Shown piece after piece: positions 22,446 to 27,663 of a stretch of DNA of 27,663 bases (the stretch's first letter is position 1; each line of letters opens with the position of its first letter). Below the pieces are notes generated by a model. The model worked only from the letters and a program-made list of their open reading frames with translations, ran no database searches and was not told the DNA's origin. The position numbers and the translations under genes are program-made. The stretch comes from a virus. Location: positions 1-27,663 of the IMG/VR virus record IMGVR_UViG_3300033984_000289; one strand, 5' to 3'.

Positions 22446-22605
22446 CTTTCTTACTACAAAAGGTAATTAACATGTTATCTACAACGTGCTATATATGATA
22501 CAATTAGCTAACATATTAATCAGGTAAATGATGGAAGAAACCTGACATTTTACTTTGAAATAACACAAAAAATCATTAACTTTAAACAATTAAAACAATT
22601 AAATA

Positions 22606-23679
22606 ATGGCAAAGAAAGCAGTAAGCAAAGAAACTAATAACAAGTTTCAAGAAGCAATGGACAAATTGAACAAGACATATGGTGTTGGTTCAATATTAGC
22701 GTTAGATTCTAAAGCAGGAGGAGATTATGATGTAATCAGTACAGGTAGTATTGGTTTTGATCACATCACTCTTGGTGTAGGAGGATTTGTAAAGGGAAAA
22801 CTCTATGAACTTATGGGCTGGGAGGGCACAGGTAAATCTACAATATGTGGACATGCTGCAGCTGAATGTCAGAAGAAAGGTGGAACTGTTCTATATATTG
22901 ATGGTGAGCACGCTGTTGATAAATCCTATTTCAAGAAATTAGGTGTGGACACTACTAAAATGTTAATCTCTCAACCATCTTGTGGTGAGGAAGGATTTAA
23001 CATTGCAATGGAAATGATTAACACTGGAGAGATTGATCTTGTAATCATAGATAGTGATAGCTCACTTATACCTAAGAAGATGCTTGATGGTGATGTAGGA
23101 GACTCTACAATCGGTAGAAAAGCTTTATTGAATAGTAATGCTTATCCAAAGCTTAAAGGAGCTCTATCACAACATAATGTATGTGTAATAGTGATTAGTC
23201 AATACAGAGAAAAGATAGGTGTTATGTTTGGTAATCCAACTACTACACAAGGTGGTCATGCTCTTAAATTCTACAGCGATGTAAGAATAGAAGTGTCTAG
23301 AAGCTTAGCTAAAGATGGTGATGTAACTTATGGTAATATCACTAAGTTAAAAGCTATTAAAAACAAAATGTCTCCTCCATATAGAAAATCAGAGTTTGAG
23401 ATTGTATATGGTGTAGGTATAGATAAACTTGATGAAATGATGAGTCTTCTTAATGAATTTGAACTAGGACGTAAATATGGTAAAACAATGACTGTAGATG
23501 GAACTAAGTATGACTTAGAAGAATTCAAACAATTGGTTTTAGATAATCCAGAGTTCTATGATGAATTAAAAGAAAAGATTGTAGCTGCAATTAATCAAAC
23601 TGATATTCCTATAGAGGAAATAGAAGTTGAAGAGGATGTAGTAGTTCCTGAACCAACTAACTTATTTGATGAAATATAA
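22606..23679 (+). CDS. recA: RecA recombinase
   Basis: This RecA-type strand-exchange ATPase has Walker A GWEGTGKST (residues 71-79) and the catalytic-type Glu in IDGEHAVD (E101). Walker B is LVIIDS (145-150). The C-terminal core has VIVISQYREKIGVMFGNPTT and GGHALKFYSDVRIEV, which correspond to the L1/L2 and DNA-binding region of bacterial RecA. The end is acidic (VEEDVVVPEPTNLFDEI), as in bacterial RecA. The length of 357 aa is close to bacterial RecA (about 350). An A/T-rich leader (AAACAATTAAATAATG) precedes it and it is first in its operon. Confidence 0.93.
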   Translation: MAKKAVSKETNNKFQEAMDKLNKTYGVGSILALDSKAGGDYDVISTGSIGFDHITLGVGGFVKGKLYELMGWEGTGKSTICGHAAAECQKKGGTVLYIDGEHAVDKSYFKKLGVDTTKMLISQPSCGEEGFNIAMEMINTGEIDLVIIDSDSSLIPKKMLDGDVGDSTIGRKALLNSNAYPKLKGALSQHNVCVIVISQYREKIGVMFGNPTTTQGGHALKFYSDVRIEVSRSLAKDGDVTYGNITKLKAIKNKMSPPYRKSEFEIVYGVGIDKLDEMMSLLNEFELGRKYGKTMTVDGTKYDLEEFKQLVLDNPEFYDELKEKIVAAINQTDIPIEEIEVEEDVVVPEPTNLFDEI

Positions 23680-23873
23680 TGGTAGATAAAATAGTTGAAG
23701 CAGTAAGAGCTGATCTATTACAGAGATCTCAAGTGGGTATTAAGAAATATAATACTACACTTGAGAGAACTGATTTAGATCTTAAAGATTGGCTACAGCA
23801 TTCATATGAAGAATGTTTAGATATGGCTAATTACTTAAAGAGATGTATAATAGAATTAGAAAATAAACTATGA
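23679..23873 (+). CDS. Small phage helical protein, 64 aa
   Basis: The start overlaps the recA stop (TAATG). The core, LLQRSQVGIKKYNTTLERTD followed by LKDWLQHSYEECLDMANYLK, is a pattern I recall from many phages. It looks like the helical metal-binding half of all-alpha NTP-pyrophosphohydrolase-like proteins, with Glu, Asp and His residues on the helix. The match to that superfamily is suggestive only. Confidence 0.7.
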   Translation: MVDKIVEAVRADLLQRSQVGIKKYNTTLERTDLDLKDWLQHSYEECLDMANYLKRCIIELENKL

Positions 23874-24148
23874 GACAATCATTAGGAGAAAAACTAAGTC
23901 CTATATTATCAGAAATTGAAGATACATTGTTAGATAATTATGAAACTAAACCTGGATTTAATGATGAAGGGTTTAGATCTTCAATATATATTTTCCAAAG
24001 TGCATTATTAGATAAAATGTGGGAGCTTCAAGAAAAAGAAGATATTCAAATTGAAACAAGAGCAGATATGGCAACAAAGTGTGGAGAAGCCATTAGAAGT
24101 TTAGTTAAAACTTTTACAGATATAGACACACATAATCTTTATAAATAA
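23870..24148 (+). CDS. Hypothetical protein, 92 aa
   Basis: The start overlaps the preceding stop by ATGA. The product is helical and acidic (LSPILSEIEDTLLDNYETK, then ADMATKCGEAIRSLVKTF), with no motif or membrane segment. It lies inside the recA operon; its family is not recognised. Confidence 0.65.
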   Translation: MRQSLGEKLSPILSEIEDTLLDNYETKPGFNDEGFRSSIYIFQSALLDKMWELQEKEDIQIETRADMATKCGEAIRSLVKTFTDIDTHNLYK

Positions 24149-24154
24149 TATAAT

Positions 24155-24463
24155 ATGAAAAGTTACAATGAATTAGAAGCTCTTGTTATAGCATGGGCAA
24201 CACAGAAAGGTATATTTGAAAATGGTACCTTTAGAGCACAAGCAATTAAAACACTTGAAGAATCAAATGAACTTTATGAAGCTATTGTTAATGATGATAG
24301 AGAAGAAGTAATTGATGCTCTGGGTGACATACTAGTTACAATCATTATACAAGCAGAGATGCAAGGATTAAGCTTGACAGAGTGTTTAGAGAGTGCATAC
24401 AATGTAATCTCTAAACGTACAGGTAAGATGGTAGATGGTCAATTTGTAAAAGATGCAAAATAA
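24155..24463 (+). CDS. MazG-like nucleotide pyrophosphohydrolase
   Basis: The all-alpha MazG motif is present: KTLEESNELYEAI (residues 33-45) gives ExxE with E36 and E39, and REEVIDALGDILVTI (49-63) gives the second metal-binding helix with E51, D54 and D58. Such enzymes hydrolyse nucleoside triphosphates to monophosphates, and phage versions may lower ppGpp or dNTP-related signals or clean the nucleotide pool. It is a single MazG domain of 102 aa. It overlaps the next ORF by 11 bases. Confidence 0.85.
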   Translation: MKSYNELEALVIAWATQKGIFENGTFRAQAIKTLEESNELYEAIVNDDREEVIDALGDILVTIIIQAEMQGLSLTECLESAYNVISKRTGKMVDGQFVKDAK

Positions 24464-24677
24464 GCTATTCTTTACATCAATAAATGATATATGTAAGAAA
24501 TGTGGGGGGTATAGATTTGCCCCCTACAATTCTAATACATCAGCTACAGTGAGACTTTGTCATTGTACACAGATATCAAAAGAAGAACTTATAATGAAAG
24601 CAATGAAAACAGTATTTTTTAATGATCCACCAGGAGATAGATCAAGTAGTCATAAAATAGATGATGATGAAGTGTAA
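24453..24677 (+). CDS. Small zinc-binding-type protein, 74 aa
   Basis: Two Cys-containing elements, ICKKCGGYRFAPY (14-26) and RLCHCTQ (34-40), could form one zinc site. A helix (KEELIMKAMKTVFF) and an acidic tail follow. It overlaps the MazG-like gene by 11 bases and the next gene by 17. It is not otherwise recognised. Confidence 0.6.
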   Translation: MQNKLFFTSINDICKKCGGYRFAPYNSNTSATVRLCHCTQISKEELIMKAMKTVFFNDPPGDRSSSHKIDDDEV

Positions 24678-25083
24678 AACATGTGGAAAGAATTCTGATG
24701 GAGAATATTGTTTTCAACATAAAGCTAGAAAGCCCTTATCAACTGGTAAGGGTTTTTCTACTAAAATGTCTGGTATTTCAAGCATAAAGTCCAAAAAAGC
24801 TGTTAATGACGGACATATCATACAAAGAGAATTCTTTTTATCTATATGGAAGAAAAGAAAGCACCATTCAGAAGTGAGTGGAACCTATTTAGGATCTGAA
24901 CCTATGAGTACATATTTTCACCATATACTAGCTAAAGAAAAATACCATGAAGCTTGTTTAGATGAAGAAAATATTATACTTTTGACACTTGAAGAACATT
25001 CTAACGTTGAAAATGATATGTATAGATATGAGGAAGTTAATAAAAGACGCAATAGTCTCAAAAATAAGTATAATATACTTTGA
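24661..25083 (+). CDS. Zinc-finger plus HNH-like endonuclease
   Basis: The N-terminus has a CKTCGKNSDGEYCFQH zinc element (residues 5-20) and a basic linker. The second half, TYFHHILAKEKYHEACLDEE followed by NIILLTLEEHSNVEND, resembles the HHxLpKxxyp...eNiilL...H layout of phage HNH/NinG-like recombination endonucleases, with the paired His and the final His at fixed spacing. I read it as a small HNH nuclease, possibly a Holliday-junction or recombination enzyme, next to recA. The start may be any of three tandem ATGs (24661, 24664, 24667). Confidence 0.65.
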   Translation: MMMKCKTCGKNSDGEYCFQHKARKPLSTGKGFSTKMSGISSIKSKKAVNDGHIIQREFFLSIWKKRKHHSEVSGTYLGSEPMSTYFHHILAKEKYHEACLDEENIILLTLEEHSNVENDMYRYEEVNKRRNSLKNKYNIL

Positions 25084-25186
25084 TGCACTCAACGCTGTGA
25101 TAGAACAACATATCAAAGACAACAGAAAGGATGTAATCAAATATGGATCTAAGACAACAATGAAATATAATAAATGGAAACAATGA
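25028..25186 (+). CDS. Hypothetical protein, about 52 aa
   Basis: The frame is open from before 25028 to TGA 25184-25186. The part after the HNH-like gene's stop (IYFDALNAVIEQHIKDNRKD through KTTMKYNKWK) reads like genuine protein. The ATG at 25028 gives a 56-base overlap; ATG 24989 gives 95 bases. No better start is visible, so the beginning is uncertain. Confidence 0.4.
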   Translation: MRKLIKDAIVSKISIIYFDALNAVIEQHIKDNRKDVIKYGSKTTMKYNKWKQ

Positions 25187-25212
25187 ATATTAAATAATTA
25201 AAAACAACCAAT

Positions 25213-25488
25213 ATGAACAATCAATTTATTTACACAGCTGTAATAGCTGAGAAGGAGTTTAAAGCTTCTTTAAATCTTAACAAGGTTATTAGAACCTTAA
25301 CTAATGAAGATGGAAGTCTTATTGTCATCCTAGATGATTTCAATGAGAGAGTAACACAACAACCAGATATTGACATCAAGACTAACAAGATGAAAGGATA
25401 TAAGAGTGTAAGAGAAACAGTTCAATCAGAAATCTTATTGAATGTATCAGATGCAGAAAGATTTTTTAACTTAACAGAATACAAATAA
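25213..25488 (+). CDS. Hypothetical protein, 91 aa
   Basis: This is a beta-rich product with a regular pattern (FIYTAVIAEKEFKASLNLNK, then GSLIVILDDFNERVTQ), a Lys-rich turn and a helical end. I recall similar small proteins near GroES-like genes in Bacteroidota phages, but no function. It lies 4 bases upstream of the GroES-like gene, and the leader AAAACAACCAATATG is A-rich. Confidence 0.7.
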   Translation: MNNQFIYTAVIAEKEFKASLNLNKVIRTLTNEDGSLIVILDDFNERVTQQPDIDIKTNKMKGYKSVRETVQSEILLNVSDAERFFNLTEYK

Positions 25489-25492
25489 AACC

Positions 25493-25783
25493 ATGGGAAA
25501 ATTATTAGGAAACAGAGTTTATTTAGAACTCCCAAAGAAAGAAGAAAGCAAACTTGTTGTAGATGATAACACAAAAGAAGCTTTACAAAAAGAACTACTT
25601 AAAAAAATGAGTAGATTGAAAGTACATAGTGTAGGAACAGCTATCACAGATCCAGATCTTATTGTTGGATGTGAAGTGATGGTAGATCCATCATCACTAA
25701 GAGACAAAACTCTTGTAATTCCTTTATCAGAAGAAGAAGATGTATTGTTAGTTTCTATATTTGATATTATTTATATCTGGTAA
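25493..25783 (+). CDS. GroES-like co-chaperonin candidate
   Basis: The layout fits the GroES fold. It opens with LLGNRVYLELPKKEE (a GroES-like first strand), then has a disordered middle where the mobile loop would sit (residues about 22-38). SRLKVHSVGTAITDPDLIVG and CEVMVDP then match the rL-V-aVG...v..Gd.V.vdp order, and the end is VLLVSIFDIIYIW. Phages such as T4 encode a GroES replacement (gp31, with VHSVG at the same place) for capsid folding. The fold is likely, but the similarity is read by eye. The gene lies beside the late block. Confidence 0.6.
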   Translation: MGKLLGNRVYLELPKKEESKLVVDDNTKEALQKELLKKMSRLKVHSVGTAITDPDLIVGCEVMVDPSSLRDKTLVIPLSEEEDVLLVSIFDIIYIW

Positions 25784-25785
25784 TA

Positions 25786-26652
25786 ATGAATATATCTAAA
25801 GCATCTTATGGAGGTGTTGATTGTACAGAATTAGTAAAATCAAAGATCAGAAATGGTTCTTTGATTTTGCGTTCTGACAATAACATAATTGGTGATACAA
25901 ATCATGGTAAGGTTAAATCATTAGTGATTAATATTGATGGTAAAGAATATAGCACCCCAGAAGGTGAATTATTTATATATCCTCCTTCTAATAATAAAAA
26001 GTTAGGTATATTCTATTCAAACAATACAAATCCACAGACTTTTCCTGCTATTAGAGCATCATTAAAAAGTATTGAAAAAGCAGCAAATGGTAAAGCAGAC
26101 ATATTAACTTGTATGTGGAACCATGATGCAGAAAATCCATTCACTGAATATATTGCATGGACTAAAACTTTTTCACACCTGAACCAACTGTTGCAAATAA
26201 TGCAATTGTTATATGTAGCTAAACAAGTTAATCAATATGATACAGTTTCTTTCTTAGAACATGATGTATTATATCCAGAAGGTTATTTTGATTACCCTAA
26301 TGTAGCTCCAGGCACTGTAATTACAAACATGAATTATATGGGAGTAAATAAAGATGGTTGGCAAGGGGTTCCTATTAAACATGAACCATTTCATCAAATG
26401 ACAATGAGATTTGATGAAGCAATTACACATTGTGAATCTATATTGGAGAATGCTCTAATCACAAATAGTGGATTAATTGAACCACAAATACCAAATATTA
26501 TTAGAAAAAAATGGGAGTGTATCCATCCTGCAGTGCACATTAATCATGGAGGACATTTCACTTCTCATTTCAGTATATATTCAAAAACTGATTTAAAAGA
26601 TCATGATGAATACTGGGGACCACACAAAGATTACTTAAGATTATTTTATTAA
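25786..26652 (+). CDS. DUF3395-like domain fused to a glycosyltransferase-like domain
   Basis: Residues 1-80 resemble the DUF3395 domain: ISKASYGG, GSLILRSDNNIIGDTNHGKV and an EGELFIYPP ending. The rest has a Rossmann-like pattern with FLEHDVLYPEGYF (about residues 155-167), whose EHD is a DxD-like metal and sugar-nucleotide site. It continues with NMNYMGVNKDG and conserved His/Trp positions. The fusion suggests a cytoplasmic enzyme that modifies a surface or virion component, but no substrate is evident. The glycosyltransferase call is moderate to low. It is the last + strand gene, ending at a bidirectional terminator. Confidence 0.45.
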   Translation: MNISKASYGGVDCTELVKSKIRNGSLILRSDNNIIGDTNHGKVKSLVINIDGKEYSTPEGELFIYPPSNNKKLGIFYSNNTNPQTFPAIRASLKSIEKAANGKADILTCMWNHDAENPFTEYIAWTKTFSHLNQLLQIMQLLYVAKQVNQYDTVSFLEHDVLYPEGYFDYPNVAPGTVITNMNYMGVNKDGWQGVPIKHEPFHQMTMRFDEAITHCESILENALITNSGLIEPQIPNIIRKKWECIHPAVHINHGGHFTSHFSIYSKTDLKDHDEYWGPHKDYLRLFY

Positions 26653-26686
26653 ATAAAAAAAGCCCCAATCAAGGGGCTTTATTATT
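26653..26686. terminator. Bidirectional terminator at the strand switch
   Basis: AAAGCCCC (26659-26666) and GGGGCTTT (26673-26680) pair perfectly around AATCAA. T-rich sequence follows on the + side and an A-run precedes it (26654-26660), giving a U-tract on the minus side as well. It lies between a + strand gene ending at 26652 and a minus-strand gene ending at 26682. Confidence 0.92.
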
Positions 26687-26858
26687 TTGATAATGATTTC
26701 TTTTTCATTGGTTGTTGAGCAGAAGTTCTTCTGATTTTATCATCCATAGACTTATTCTCTGAGAAGGGTTTATCCTTTTTAGGAATCCCCACCTTTGGAG
26801 CCATTTTTGGTGCTCCACTCTTCTTAGCTTTTCCAAATGTTTCTTTCTTAACACCCAC
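26682..26858 (-). CDS. Small Lys-rich basic protein, 58 aa
   Basis: The minus-strand frame ends at TAA 26682-26684. With the GTG at 26856-26858 it gives 58 residues and an 11-base overlap with the preceding minus-strand gene. With the ATG at 26802-26804 it gives 40 residues, with GGAG eight bases upstream. Composition is extreme (Lys, Pro, Gly, Ser), ending KKKSLSK, and resembles the two genes upstream. I favour the longer form because the added residues have the same composition. A DNA-condensing or disordered virion role is possible. Confidence 0.55.
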   Translation of the reverse strand: MGVKKETFGKAKKSGAPKMAPKVGIPKKDKPFSENKSMDDKIRRTSAQQPMKKKSLSK

Positions 26859-27201
26859 CTTTACAAGTCTTTATTTTTTTACCAGACTTAGCTATTACAC
26901 CACGTCCTTTAAGAACATCAGCTTTAGTTATCTTTCCATCTTTATTAAGATCAGGGAATGAACCACCAGTTTTAGCTTTCTTGATAGATCCACTAGATTT
27001 TTGTTTAGGCATGTTTTTAGCTTTTCTTCCTGGAAGTGGTAATACAGGAGAGTTTTTATCAAAAGGAGGTTTTTTTCCTTCTCCACCAACATTTACTGCT
27101 GGTTTACCTTTAGCATCTTTCATACCTTTGTATTCATCTGCAGGATTTTGTTTACTTTTATTTACTTTAGCTCCTGTTTGAGCTTTTTTAATTGTTGCCA
27201 T
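26848..27201 (-). CDS. Lys-rich protein with EF-hand/dockerin-like loop, 117 aa
   Basis: The sequence is disordered and Lys/Gly/Pro-rich (KKAQTGAKVNKSKQNP, GEGKKPPFDKNSP). It contains one ordered-looking motif, FPDLNKDGKITKADVLKG (residues 82-99), which fits an EF-hand or dockerin calcium loop (D84, N86, D88, K90, T92, D95). Two related segments, IKKAQTGA (4-11) and IKKAKTGG (73-80), suggest an internal repeat. The C-terminus is KTCKGGC. I recall DLNxDGKxTxADVLKGRGV in other phages without a known role. Confidence 0.7.
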   Translation of the reverse strand: MATIKKAQTGAKVNKSKQNPADEYKGMKDAKGKPAVNVGGEGKKPPFDKNSPVLPLPGRKAKNMPKQKSSGSIKKAKTGGSFPDLNKDGKITKADVLKGRGVIAKSGKKIKTCKGGC

Positions 27202-27221
27202 TATATATTATTGTTTAGTTG

Positions 27222-27500
27222 TTAACAGTTCCACTTGCGAAGGCTTTTATTAATTCTTGAATTAGGATCATTTGCTGTTTTAGCAGATGTATTTTTTTTC
27301 TTCATTCCAGACATTCTACTACAAAAAGATGATCTTCGCTTTGCATCTTTGCTTCCAGCTTTTAATTTGCTAGGTTTAGTAGTTACAGCTTTTTTAAGCT
27401 TTGAACCTGGGTTTGCAGCTCTATATGATGCTATTCCTTTAGCATTTAATCCACCAGATTTTGATTTACCTTCTGATCGAGTCCAAGCAGGTGTTGCCAT
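27222..27500 (-). CDS. DUF6321-type basic protein, 92 aa
   Basis: The signature elements are all present: WTRSEGKSKSGGLNAKGIAS, NPGSKLKKAVT, SKDAKRRSSFCSRMSGMK and the ending DPNSRINKSLRKWNC. These are the hallmarks of DUF6321 proteins, found in many aquatic and Bacteroidota phages. The protein is strongly basic and probably disordered, fitting DNA- or RNA-binding or virion-packaged proteins, though the function is unknown. Its ATG overlaps the upstream gene's stop (TAATG), so the two are coupled. Confidence 0.88.
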   Translation of the reverse strand: MATPAWTRSEGKSKSGGLNAKGIASYRAANPGSKLKKAVTTKPSKLKAGSKDAKRRSSFCSRMSGMKKKNTSAKTANDPNSRINKSLRKWNC

Positions 27501-27663
27501 TATTTCTTAGATTTATCTTTAATCTTTTTTTCTTGAACTAACATTTGTTTTGTAGGTTTCTTACCAGATCCTTTATTCTTACGGATATTATCCCATAATC
27601 CACGTTTTGATGTACTACCATCAGCACGTTTAAGCATTGATCCATTCTTACCTTTATTTAATC
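27500..27663 (-). CDS. Basic protein, C-terminal part (partial)
   Basis: This minus-strand frame is open to the window edge and ends at TAA 27500-27502, overlapping the DUF6321 ATG. The visible residues include GSMLKRADGSTSKRGLWDNI, then RKNKGSGKKPTKQMLVQEKK and a final KIKDKSKK. The ADGSxSxRGLWDNIR pattern is one I recall from phage proteins near structural genes, with no function. It is basic like the other three minus-strand genes. Confidence 0.7.
   Translation of the reverse strand, partial: LNKGKNGSMLKRADGSTSKRGLWDNIRKNKGSGKKPTKQMLVQEKKIKDKSKK

Larger units (their letters stand above)
22258..22605 (+). other. 348-base non-coding regulatory gap before recA
   Basis: This is the longest gap in the window and holds no ORF worth calling. 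In order it contains a short repeat (GTTCTGTTCTGTT, 22261-22273), a strong intrinsic terminator (22292-22318), a promoter-operator element (22381-22414) and a hairpin (22429-22445). A 10-bp palindrome TAACATGTTA (22468-22477), a second hairpin (22520-22545) and an A/T-rich start leader follow. The predicted recA transcript would have a leader near 190 bases. Confidence 0.75.

Noticed and set aside
22258-22605. tRNA gene, CRISPR array or iteron origin in the largest gap
   Set aside because: No cloverleaf with T-arm GTTC-type consensus, no regularly spaced repeats and no repeated iterons could be found by eye. The structures fit terminator, promoter and leader better.
27235-27510. 91-residue + strand frame at the window end
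   Set aside because: It is opposite the DUF6321-type gene, whose minus-strand sequence matches a known family from end to end.

Overview
The window looks like part of a tailed-phage genome infecting a Bacteroidota host, possibly a crAss-like or related large virulent phage. The case rests on content and style. The DNA is strongly A+T-rich and almost wholly coding. Genes overlap by ATGA or TAATG, or are separated by a few bases. Most free-standing starts follow A/T-rich leaders of the type AATTAAA instead of Shine-Dalgarno sites. Two promoters carry the Bacteroidota -7 box TAnnTTTG. Phage replication genes sit beside many tiny orphan genes. No tRNA, rRNA, CRISPR array, integrase or transposase was found. 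The taxonomic placement is inference from gene content, not from a search.

Layout. Bases 1-26652 are all on the + strand. Bases 1-5069 hold a family B DNA polymerase, a membrane-anchored AT-hook protein, a winged-helix replication protein and a DnaB-type helicase. A GIY-YIG homing endonuclease with its own promoter follows at 5134-5838, and a displaced copy of the helicase C-terminus follows that. Bases 5961-10920 carry a ParB-like protein, an SF2 helicase, a Sak4-like ATPase, a single-stranded DNA-binding protein, a terminator and a DnaG-type primase. Bases 10917-13077 contain small genes and a uracil-DNA glycosylase homologue with an altered catalytic motif. Bases 13088-16991 are an rIIA/rIIB pair. 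Bases 17053-22257 begin with an HNH endonuclease and continue through a dense run of small zinc-binding or orphan genes, a zincin-like gene and a PDDEXK exonuclease. A 348-base regulatory gap (22258-22605) precedes a recA-recombinase unit. That unit continues through a MazG-like gene, an HNH-like gene, a GroES-like gene and a possible glycosyltransferase. A bidirectional terminator at 26653-26686 separates it from a minus-strand block of small, very basic proteins, including a DUF6321-type protein. This is probably the edge of the late/virion module.

How the genes fit together. The + strand block supplies a near-complete replisome: polymerase, helicase, probable loader, primase and SSB. It also carries recombination functions (Sak4-like ATPase, PDDEXK exonuclease, RecA), nucleotide-pool or uracil handling (MazG-like, UDG-like) and host-interaction genes (rIIA/rIIB). 

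Most notable observations: (1) the homing endonuclease lies between the helicase gene and a second, diverged copy of that gene's last 28 codons; (2) a near-identical 27-base promoter-like element occurs upstream of both the HNH gene and recA, with TTTG-containing 11-mers exactly 22 bases apart in both; (3) the UDG homologue lacks the catalytic Asp of its water-activating loop; (4) motif C of the polymerase has Asn in place of its first Asp.
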